Assembly: GCA_002373755.1 (NCBI GenBank) | Contig: DFJU01000026.1 | Span: 1 to 10,879 of the forward strand | Direction: 5' to 3' | Source: Bacteroidales bacterium UBA3663 | GTDB lineage: Bacteria > Bacteroidota > Bacteroidia > Bacteroidales > UBA3663 | DNA: 10,879 nucleotides | Shown: positions 1 through 6,073 of the stretch, one piece after another | How the letters are laid out: each line of letters opens with the position of its first letter | Numbering within the stretch: the stretch's first letter is position 1 | The notes under the pieces: model-generated | Seen by the model: the letters and a program-made list of their open reading frames with translations, nothing else | Database searches by the model: none | Told to the model about the DNA's origin: nothing | Translations under genes and position numbers: made by a program

Positions 1-2
1 TG

Positions 3-179
3 GGGCTTTCAGCGTTGCTCGGTTTTAACTTTCAGGGCAATGCGAAGGCCTTTACATTGTGGAACCGGGCAAAAAACTGGCTCCGCGTTTTTTGTGTGTA
101 TGTCCGAATTGAACTTAAATCTAAAACATCTGTTGGAGGAGCCAGCGACAAAAAAATGTCTAAAACGGAGTGGACGTAA
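3..179 (+). other. Open frame entering from the left edge, coding status uncertain
   Basis: A reading frame is open from the window edge to a TAA at 177-179 and would encode 58 residues ending in DKKMSKTEWT. It has no start codon inside the window, so it would be the 3' end of a gene lying to the left. The complementary strand is also open here (positions 9-272), so openness alone does not prove coding. The stretch between the edge and the endonuclease start at 193 could equally be non-coding leader or a dispersed repeat; sequences like it seem familiar to me from Bacteroidales intergenic DNA, but I cannot verify that. An 8-base inverted repeat (CTGGCTCC at 77-84, GGAGCCAG at 138-145) lies inside it. 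Confidence 0.2.
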
Positions 180-192
180 AACCTTAATTAAA

Positions 193-1221
193 ATGAAAAA
201 GTATTGGTTACACAGAATTACAGGAGGAGACAATGCATTTGAATATGCATATCCACTTTTGTTCACACACAATTATTTGTCCATTGGCTGGAGCGATTTT
301 TCAGAAGACGCTTTTGTCAAAGACGTTCAAAAACGCGGAGCAACAGCCATTGATGAAGCGTTTCAAAAAGAGGAATGGGGATTGCCTCGAAACAGATGGA
401 ACTTGTGGAGATTCGTCAAAGAAATGAAAAAGGGAGATATCGTTGTGATTCCAACAAGTGGAGAATTCAGCCTATTTGAAATTGAAGATGACGTTGTTCT
501 TTCAAATGAATCCATCGACCCTTCTATCTACATGGACTGGAATGGAAACAAAGCCAATCGAAACGACAAAGGATATTATTGCAATGCGCAAGGGAATATT
601 ATCGACTTAGGTTTTTACAGGAAAGCGCGCCCAATTCTATGCAATATTCCTCGTCAAGAATATGCCGACCAGCAGTTGATTTCACGAATGAAAATCCGTC
701 AAACAAATGCGGACATTACCGATTTGCAAAATTCTGTAGAAGAAGCTCGTAAAAACAGAAAAGAGCAAAAACCAATAAATCTAAAAGGGAAAATAGTCGA
801 AGACATAGCTCCAATACTTCTCGATTTGATAAAAAAATATACGGATGCAAACAGGTTCGAGCATCTTGTCGAATGGTATTTGAAATCAATCGGAGCAAAG
901 ACTTACGTACCAAGCAAGAATGAATCAAAGACAGAAGATGGTGATGCAGATGTTGTCGGCTATTTTGAAAACATCAAAACCGTCATCATGGTACAAGTAA
1001 AGAAGCATGAAGGCACTACCGACGATTGGGCAGTACAACAAATCAAAGCGTTCCGAACAAATCATCAATATGACGACTACCACACACAGATGTGGGTTAT
1101 CTCTTCTGGAGAACAATTTAGTTTGCAAGCCCAAAACGAAGCGGAAGCCGCAGGTATCCGTCTAATTTCAGGCAAAGAATTTGCCGAAATGATATTAGAT
1201 ACAGGGTTGGAAAAATTATAA
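193..1221 (+). CDS. Mrr-like type IV restriction endonuclease with an N-terminal putative DNA-recognition domain
   Basis: The product has 342 residues. The C-terminal half carries an Mrr-type PD-(D/E)XK nuclease signature: FEHLV at about 222-226, the acidic stretch EDGDADV (248-254, D253 the likely metal ligand) and a QVK motif at 268-270 in place of ExK, as is usual for Mrr_cat domains. Residues 1-100 (YWLHRI at the start, GDIVVIP at 81-87) resemble PUA/EVE-like modules that read modified bases; this fold call is inference. A helical linker (about 165-200) joins the two. Family knowledge: Mrr-type enzymes cleave DNA with foreign methylation and act against phage or plasmid DNA in the cytoplasm. 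The frame is open back to an ATG at 40, but the start at 193 is preferred because the family-like sequence begins there and the preceding 51 residues look untranslated. It is AT-rich relative to the core genes and is first in a same-strand set of three. Confidence 0.8.
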   Translation: MKKYWLHRITGGDNAFEYAYPLLFTHNYLSIGWSDFSEDAFVKDVQKRGATAIDEAFQKEEWGLPRNRWNLWRFVKEMKKGDIVVIPTSGEFSLFEIEDDVVLSNESIDPSIYMDWNGNKANRNDKGYYCNAQGNIIDLGFYRKARPILCNIPRQEYADQQLISRMKIRQTNADITDLQNSVEEARKNRKEQKPINLKGKIVEDIAPILLDLIKKYTDANRFEHLVEWYLKSIGAKTYVPSKNESKTEDGDADVVGYFENIKTVIMVQVKKHEGTTDDWAVQQIKAFRTNHQYDDYHTQMWVISSGEQFSLQAQNEAEAAGIRLISGKEFAEMILDTGLEKL

Positions 1222-1296
1222 TTATTTTATACATTAAATGCCAATCTTATACTTATATAGATGGCAAAATATTATTAATCATTAAATTAAATCATC

Positions 1297-1518
1297 ATGG
1301 GAAAAGTATTTCGTCTTACGCCCAAACGCATCAAGAGAGTGAATGGGCTCATATTGACACCAGAAATGTCAATAGTGGTAACCACACGGCAAAGCTGTAT
1401 TACTCCATTCTACAATGGAGCGGAAGAAGTCAAAGAGCAGTACATGCGCATGTATGGGTTCGATTACAAGAAAGCATGCTGCGGTCAAAGTGATTTCTAT
1501 ATTGAAAAATTAGACTAA
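1297..1518 (+). CDS. Small hypothetical protein (73 residues)
   Basis: A complete short gene from ATG to TAA, 75 bases after the endonuclease and 30 bases before the membrane-protein gene, all on the same strand. The product is basic at the N-terminus (KVFRLTPKRIKR), has a central strand-like stretch (MSIVVTT, 24-30) and a C-terminal part with YMRMYGFDYKKACC, including a Cys pair at 61-62 and a third Cys at 34. No signal peptide, membrane segment or known catalytic motif is visible. Its look recalls a recurring family of small Bacteroidales proteins of unknown function, a memory-based impression. Spacing suggests cotranscription with the next gene. It could be a small accessory, regulator or antitoxin-like protein, but nothing in the sequence decides this. 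Confidence 0.6.
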   Translation: MGKVFRLTPKRIKRVNGLILTPEMSIVVTTRQSCITPFYNGAEEVKEQYMRMYGFDYKKACCGQSDFYIEKLD

Positions 1519-1548
1519 ACAATTAAAAAGAAATAAAGAAACAGCACC

Positions 1549-2688
1549 ATGAATAATTTTAACAATAAAACGTTCCGATACGTTTTTATATTTCTGTTCA
1601 CTATAGTTTTGTTAACCGCTATTGCAAGCTATTTTTATTACAAATCGGACAATGCATTTGGGCCAAATCTCATCACCGCATTTGTCGGTGTAGTCCTGTC
1701 TGCTGTAGCGACCCTCGTTCTTCTCAATGGACAGACAAAAGACGAAGAAAAAAAGGAGCGGAATTTAGGTTTATACAATGCCAAGTTAAAAGTTTATTCT
1801 GATTTCGTTTCGAATATGTATGAAGCACTGGATGACAACCAAATAACAGAAGATGAAATGAAAAAATTACGAACAAAATTATTTGGAGAAGTCAGTTTCT
1901 ACACTCAGAAAAACGTTTTGAAAAGCATCGAGAAAGAATTAGAAGCCGTCAAAGACTATACAGACGAGAATATGCCAAAAGTATTTGCCGGCATTACAAG
2001 CATTCTTCAAAAAGATTTGCGAGAAGATGATTGGCCTGATTCCAAGGACGACGTCATTAACCTATGGGGAAGATTTGAACAAATCATAGGAAACACGAAC
2101 AATAGCGGAGAAACACTAGAAACGACATGTACTTCTCCCACCACGGAGCCAGCAAACCAAACGGGTTCAGAATCCATCGAATCAAAACGCTTACCCCAAC
2201 AGGCATGGCATTTCATCATGTGGAATGACACGCAACTCAACAAATTAAAAGAAGGGTTCAACGAACTTTCCCTTATAGAATACGGAGAATTCTGGCGAAC
2301 AAATCTTGTAAAACAAGTCGGCGGAAACGACATTGTTATGCTCTTCAGAAGAGGTGCTAATGGATATGTCGGTGCCTATAAGGTCATTGGCTGGCGTATT
2401 TTCTATTTTGATAAAAACAAAGAAGAATTACAGATATTCAAAAATGAAAAACTTGAAACAATAACAGGAGAACAATATATCTCTGACATACAAAAGTATG
2501 ATATTTATGAAAGCAAAGATGATGGGGCGACAACTTGTGCCAATATTATAGTTGAACCCCTCGCTTTTGTTGAAAATGGTGTCGGAAATCCTGGCGGTGT
2601 TTACCGAAGAACAATATCCCGCTATGATTCCCATTATGCATGGTTACTAAAAGAAAGATTTCAACAAGCAGGGCAATGGTCAGAATAA
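1549..2688 (+). CDS. Membrane-anchored protein of unknown function with two N-terminal helices and a soluble C-terminal domain
   Basis: The product has 379 residues. Two hydrophobic helices at about 10-30 and 40-60 form a hairpin, followed by the charged stretch KDEEKKERN (64-72). The rest is therefore probably cytoplasmic. Residues 70-180 are mostly helical (YNAKLKVYSDFVSNMYEAL and following), an arrangement I recall from other uncharacterised Bacteroidota membrane proteins. A Ser/Thr/Glu-rich linker (about 182-214) leads to a separate domain (216-370) with GGNDIVMLFRRG (258-269) and YVGAYKVIGWRIF (273-285), a pattern reminiscent of PUA/EVE-like beta-barrels. The leader before the ATG is A-rich, typical of Bacteroidota initiation without a Shine-Dalgarno site. 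It shares strand and base composition with the nuclease gene upstream. A role as membrane effector or sensor in defence is possible but unproven. Confidence 0.7.
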   Translation: MNNFNNKTFRYVFIFLFTIVLLTAIASYFYYKSDNAFGPNLITAFVGVVLSAVATLVLLNGQTKDEEKKERNLGLYNAKLKVYSDFVSNMYEALDDNQITEDEMKKLRTKLFGEVSFYTQKNVLKSIEKELEAVKDYTDENMPKVFAGITSILQKDLREDDWPDSKDDVINLWGRFEQIIGNTNNSGETLETTCTSPTTEPANQTGSESIESKRLPQQAWHFIMWNDTQLNKLKEGFNELSLIEYGEFWRTNLVKQVGGNDIVMLFRRGANGYVGAYKVIGWRIFYFDKNKEELQIFKNEKLETITGEQYISDIQKYDIYESKDDGATTCANIIVEPLAFVENGVGNPGGVYRRTISRYDSHYAWLLKERFQQAGQWSE

Positions 2689-2804
2689 TGATTATCAGCT
2701 TCTCTGGATTCTGCACGTCCATGAGGCTTTGACTGTATCCGTCCCTCTTTCTGGACGACTTCCGGACTTGCAACCTATTAGATTATACCCATACTGGGCG
2801 AACC
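2689..2804. other. Intergenic flank at the right end of the AT-rich cassette
   Basis: No convincing gene lies between the end of the membrane-protein gene and the terminator. The complementary strand of 2699-2773 can be read without stops and includes KSSRKRDGYSQSLMDVQ; this reading seems familiar from other Bacteroidales genomes, so the stretch may be a dispersed element, but that is recollection only. A weak 5-bp hairpin (CGTCC 2740-2744, GGACG 2753-2757) is present. Confidence 0.25.
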
Positions 2805-2856
2805 GACGAAAAAAGGGATGGCGCAAACCAATGCGTCATCCCTTTTTTTATTCGTC
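2805..2856. terminator. Two-way intrinsic terminator between converging genes
   Basis: A long hairpin: AAAAAAGGGATG (2809-2820) pairs with CATCCCTTTTTT (2837-2848), continued inward by GCGCA (2821-2825) with TGCGT (2832-2836, one G-T pair), around a 6-base loop. GACG (2805-2808) and CGTC (2853-2856) extend the stem outside a small bulge. The A-run on the left arm and T-run on the right give a U-tract in both directions, fitting the converging membrane-protein gene and DUF4293 gene. Confidence 0.88.
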
Positions 2857-2871
2857 TTCAATAGAACTGCC

Positions 2872-3384
2872 TCACCTCTTGCGCGATGGCCTGAGCCGGT
2901 CGGCAGCCGAGAGCAACGCAATGTCGTAGATTACGCCACGCCATGCCATGATGCAACAGAACAGGCTGAGCGCCGGCATTGCATATAGACAAATCGCGTA
3001 GTCGGCTGTCACTTCGGCCGTGAATCCGCTATTGCTGAGTGCCTGCATGGCCATACCCTTCACGACCGGAGCCTCGTAGAGGAAAAAATACGCGTAGAAG
3101 AGCACGTCGAGCACTGCTGTGTAGATCAGAATGCGAAGCTGCAACTTACGTCGCTTGTAGAGGAAGATGCAAACCAGCGGCAAGGCCAACATCAGCAGAA
3201 TGAGCGACAGCAAGTCGTAGCACATCTCGTCGAGAGCCACGCCTTCCGTCACGCTGCTGATGCCCAATGCGGTGAGGTCGAAATAGGCATCGTTCGAACA
3301 GATGGTACCTAACGGCATTACCAGCATCATCAGTATGGCGATGACGCTGGCAAGCATATAAACGGTCTGAATCCGTTGAATCAT
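2872..3384 (-). CDS. DUF4293 family integral membrane protein
   Basis: The product has 170 residues and four predicted membrane helices at about 8-28, 57-76, 84-103 and 128-148. It starts MIQRIQTVY and ends with the polar tail SAADRLRPSRKR. Both ends are characteristic of the DUF4293 family of Bacteroidota, whose function is unknown. The ATG at 3384 is preferred over a TTG at 3390 because the family begins at MIQRIQ. Only six bases separate this start from the stop of the omega-like gene, so the two are probably translationally coupled, and the gene is the last of the bamD operon seen here. Confidence 0.88.
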   Translation of the reverse strand: MIQRIQTVYMLASVIAILMMLVMPLGTICSNDAYFDLTALGISSVTEGVALDEMCYDLLSLILLMLALPLVCIFLYKRRKLQLRILIYTAVLDVLFYAYFFLYEAPVVKGMAMQALSNSGFTAEVTADYAICLYAMPALSLFCCIMAWRGVIYDIALLSAADRLRPSRKR

Positions 3385-3390
3385 AAGCAA

Positions 3391-3744
3391 TCAGAAACTC
3401 ATCTGAGGCGTGTTGTTCTGCTCCTGCTGCGAAGCGTTCAGACGCCAGTAAACGTTACCTTCGATATATTCCTGAGTAGCAATGAGCGATGGTTTCGGCA
3501 GACGCTCGTAGTACTTGGAAATCTCAATCTGCTCGCGGTTCTCGACCACTTCGTCCAGATTGTCGCCCGATGTTGCGAACTCCTGCAACTTCTTGTCGAG
3601 GTCGTGCTTCATTTCGGAAGCGATCTGATTGGCACGGCGTGCGATGATTTCAACAGTTTCGTAGATGTTACCAGTGTCTTCGCACAAAGCGATCACGTCG
3701 CGGGTCACGGTGTTGCCCGGAGCATTTGTTTTCTTATAGTCCAT
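3391..3744 (-). CDS. rpoZ: Bacteroidota-type RNA polymerase omega subunit
   Basis: The product has 117 residues. The region GNIYETVEIIARRANQI (25-41) corresponds to the omega core helix region that holds the folded beta' C-terminus, and the motif RLPKPSLIATQE (81-92) is typical of the Bacteroidota version. Family knowledge: omega helps RNA polymerase assembly and stability. The C-terminal tail is polar (Gln/Asn-rich). The gene sits 30 bases after bamD and 6 bases before the DUF4293 start, as part of one minus-strand operon. The family is divergent from E. coli RpoZ, so the symbol rests on family resemblance. Confidence 0.85.
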   Translation of the reverse strand: MDYKKTNAPGNTVTRDVIALCEDTGNIYETVEIIARRANQIASEMKHDLDKKLQEFATSGDNLDEVVENREQIEISKYYERLPKPSLIATQEYIEGNVYWRLNASQQEQNNTPQMSF

Positions 3745-3774
3745 AACCTATGATAGTTAATTTATTTTCTCGGT

Positions 3775-4593
3775 TCATTCGCCATATTCGGCCATCTTCT
3801 TCTGGAGCTTCTCATACATCTTCTTGGTCTCCTTGGCGTAGGTCGTTTCGGGATACTCGTTGGTGAAGGTGAAATACTCGTCGTAGGCCAGACGATAGCG
3901 CTCTTCGGCCTTTTCATCGACGCTCTTCAATGCAGCCTCGTAGCGTGCCTTGAAGATGATGAATGCCAAATCTTCGCGATATTTCGAATAGGGATATTCA
4001 TTCTGGGCATTGCGGGCCGTGATGACGGCGGCCTCGTAGTTGTTGCCCATGTAGGTACCCAAGTTCAGGTAGAGCTGCGCGCTGAGCAATTCCTTGTAGC
4101 ACAACTTGTCGCTCAATTCGATTCGCATCACCGTTGCGCTGTCGGCCAAATCGGTGCGCGGATAGAGGTCGATGAAGGTGTCCAGCTCCTTGATGGCCTT
4201 GCGCGTCGTTGTCTGGTCCAGTCGGGCATCCGGCGAATCCTTGTAGTCGCCATAGGCCAGATTGAAGCGGCACTCCTGCGCCTTGCTGCCTCGCGGATAA
4301 CTGTTGCAGTAGCGTTGGAAATATTCGCTCGACGACACATAGTCGGTCAACTTGAAGTAGCTCATGGCCAACAGGTAGAGCGCATCCTCGGCCTTTTCTG
4401 TGCCGCGATATACAGGCACAACATCGGTCAGCAATGTGGCCGAACGTGTGTATTTTCCCTGCGAATAATACATTTTGGCATATTCATACTTCTCGTCAAT
4501 GTCGCTGCTCTTCAGGATTCTGCTGTACTCAGAACATCCGGAAAAGAGTGCCACGAAAAGCACAAGGCCAAACTGTATTTTTTTCAATTGCAT
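3775..4593 (-). CDS. bamD: Outer membrane assembly lipoprotein BamD
   Basis: The product has 272 residues. A lipoprotein signal sequence (MQLKKIQFGLVLFVALFSG) precedes Cys20, the expected lipidation site. The mature part is a run of TPR-like helical pairs, with YYSQGKYTRSATLL, YLLAMSYFKLTDY, YLNLGTYMGNNYEAAV and YRLAYDEYFTFTNEYPETTYAKE. Family knowledge: BamD is the essential partner of BamA in inserting beta-barrel proteins into the outer membrane and is anchored to its inner face. The frame is open 29 codons further upstream to 4680, but that extension would bury the signal peptide and overlap the promoter at 4642-4673, so the ATG at 4593 is chosen. It is the first gene of the operon with rpoZ and the DUF4293 gene. 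Confidence 0.92.
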   Translation of the reverse strand: MQLKKIQFGLVLFVALFSGCSEYSRILKSSDIDEKYEYAKMYYSQGKYTRSATLLTDVVPVYRGTEKAEDALYLLAMSYFKLTDYVSSSEYFQRYCNSYPRGSKAQECRFNLAYGDYKDSPDARLDQTTTRKAIKELDTFIDLYPRTDLADSATVMRIELSDKLCYKELLSAQLYLNLGTYMGNNYEAAVITARNAQNEYPYSKYREDLAFIIFKARYEAALKSVDEKAEERYRLAYDEYFTFTNEYPETTYAKETKKMYEKLQKKMAEYGE

Positions 4594-4641
4594 CACTCTG
4601 AAAATTAAAGCACATTGACTTTTTTGCCAATTTTGCGGGGG

Positions 4642-4673
4642 CAAGTTTAGCAAATTCTGCCGACAAATCCAAA
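4642..4673 (-). promoter_or_regulatory. Bacteroidota-type promoter for the bamD operon
   Basis: On the minus strand, TTTG (4673-4670) is followed after exactly 20 bases by TAAACTTG (4649-4642), one mismatch from the Bacteroides -7 consensus TAnnTTTG. Transcription would start around 4635, giving a leader of roughly 40 bases before the bamD ATG. Confidence 0.5.
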
Positions 4674-4949
4674 TTTTCACATTCTGAGTTACGATTATTT
4701 AATCTTTATTTGCACTATTTTAATGGCCTACGTTTCAATCCAGAAGGGCGAAATGGCCGATGCGCACCTCTACGCGACTTTTTTTCGCCATCCGAAGCGA
4801 TGTCCGGCGGCTCCCTGTCCGGACCTTTTTCGACGACGGATTCCATCGGCCGCAAAAAATATTTTCACATTTTTTCACACACCGTACAATAAACGCGGGA
4901 ACGAGCCGTTAAACTTACAATATTAGTATCAGTAACCCAAATTACAACC
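4674..4949. other. Intergenic region without a convincing gene
   Basis: With the bamD promoter this makes a 356-base gap between divergent genes. Two overlapping short frames start at 4710 and 4723 on the plus strand (60 and 67 residues), but their products are composed of Pro/Arg/Phe-rich sequence without a recognisable pattern and the spacing to the glycosyltransferase is poor. The promoter of the glycosyltransferase must lie here, but I could not find a good TTTG/TAnnTTTG pair for it. Confidence 0.5.
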
Positions 4950-5951
4950 GTGATAACCGCATCAATTGTCACATACGACCATCACTTGCTTGACTTCGAG
5001 CCGGTGTTGCGCAGCCTGTTCGCCTCGCCGGTCGATGTCGTCTATGTCATCGACCACTCCGAACACATGTCCGAGCTGAAGGCCGAGCTACAGGAATTTG
5101 CAGAACACGTGCTCGAAGGCGAACCGCAACTGCGCCGCAAGGTCAATGCCGGCTTCAAGCTCATATATTTCCAGCACGAAAACAACGGATACGGCGGCGG
5201 GCATAACTACGCCATCCGAATGGCGGCCGAGGCCGGCAGCCAATTCCATCTGGTGGTCAACCCCGATGTCTGGTTCGGACCGGAAGTGATGCCCGAGCTC
5301 ATCCGCTACATGACACTGCACCCCGAGGTCGGCCAGATGATGCCTAAAGTGCTCTATCCCAACGGCTCGACGCAGCGCGTAGCCAAACTCCTGCCGACGC
5401 CGCTCGACTTTTTCGGCCGATTCTTCTTGCCGGAATTCTTTTTCGGCAAACGCAATGCAAAATTCGAGCTACGTCCTTCCGGCTTCACGATGACGCTCGA
5501 TGTGCCGTTCCTTTCGGGCTGCTTCATGATGTTCCGCATGTCGGCACTAAAGGAGGTCGGCGGCTTCGACGAAGACTTCTTCCTCTATGCCGAAGACATC
5601 GACATCACCCGCCGCATACACGCGCGCTACCGCACCCTCTACTACCCCAGCATCGCAATCTACCACAAATTCAGCCGTGCATCGCACCACAGCCTGAAAC
5701 TTTTCTGGTTCCATGCGAGCAGCATCGTCAAATATTTCAACAAATGGGGCTGGTGGAGCGACAATGAGCGCAAGGCATGGAACTCCCGCTGCATGAAAGA
5801 AATCGCACAAGGCGGCTACGATGCGGCATCGGCAACAAAAACGCAATCCGGCACAGCCAGCAAATCGGCCCAACATCCGACGGCATCGACAACATCCGCA
5901 CCTCGGCCTTCAATGGCAAAAATACCTACTACAGCCGACACAAGGGCCTGA
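4950..5951 (+). CDS. Family 2 glycosyltransferase (rhamnosyltransferase-like)
   Basis: The product has 333 residues, starting at a GTG. A GT-A fold is indicated by ASIVTYD at the N-terminus, ENNGYGGGHNYAIR (77-90, nucleotide-sugar contact), NPDV at 104-107 in the DXD position, LSGCFMMFR (188-196) and GFDEDFFLYAEDIDITRRI (205-223) with the likely catalytic acidic residues. This set matches the WbbL-like branch of GT2, enzymes that add a sugar from a nucleotide donor to a lipid-linked glycan in O-antigen or capsule synthesis at the cytoplasmic face of the inner membrane. No membrane anchor is visible. After about residue 287 the tail becomes Ala/Ser/Thr-rich and lacks family features, so it may be disordered or reflect a frameshift. 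The gene stands alone, not inside a polysaccharide cluster. Confidence 0.85.
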   Translation: MITASIVTYDHHLLDFEPVLRSLFASPVDVVYVIDHSEHMSELKAELQEFAEHVLEGEPQLRRKVNAGFKLIYFQHENNGYGGGHNYAIRMAAEAGSQFHLVVNPDVWFGPEVMPELIRYMTLHPEVGQMMPKVLYPNGSTQRVAKLLPTPLDFFGRFFLPEFFFGKRNAKFELRPSGFTMTLDVPFLSGCFMMFRMSALKEVGGFDEDFFLYAEDIDITRRIHARYRTLYYPSIAIYHKFSRASHHSLKLFWFHASSIVKYFNKWGWWSDNERKAWNSRCMKEIAQGGYDAASATKTQSGTASKSAQHPTASTTSAPRPSMAKIPTTADTRA

Positions 5952-6002
5952 TTGCCAACAATTTCAGTCCAACGACACAACAGCCAGTTTTCATACGGCA
6001 CA

Positions 6003-6034
6003 AAACGCCCTCGACATTACTGCCGAGGGCGTTT
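6003..6034. terminator. Two-way hairpin terminator between the glycosyltransferase gene and prfB
   Basis: A perfect 11-bp stem, AAACGCCCTCG (6003-6013) with CGAGGGCGTTT (6024-6034), around a 10-base loop. It lies between the stop codons of two converging genes. The flanking T-run is short, so termination efficiency is uncertain. Confidence 0.75.
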
Positions 6035-6073
6035 CCATTACATACATTATGAATCAATGCAATCCAGCCGAAA

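Noticed and set aside
40..192. N-terminal extension of the nuclease from an ATG at 40
   Set aside because: The 51 extra residues do not resemble the family, and the recognisable domain begins with MKKYWLHRI at 193.
1239..1266. Imperfect hairpin between the nuclease and the 73-residue gene as a terminator
   Set aside because: TGCC/GGCA plus ATCT/AGAT stem with a bulge and an 11-base loop, no T-run after it; too weak to call.
3376..3753. 125-residue plus-strand frame opposite the omega-like gene
   Set aside because: Antisense to a recognised gene that fills the same interval.
4594..4680. 29-codon upstream extension of bamD
   Set aside because: It would place the lipoprotein signal sequence internally and overlaps the promoter elements.
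4710..4926. Two overlapping short plus-strand frames in the bamD/glycosyltransferase gap
   Set aside because: Composition and lack of any motif or plausible leader argue against coding; a conserved small gene cannot be fully excluded.
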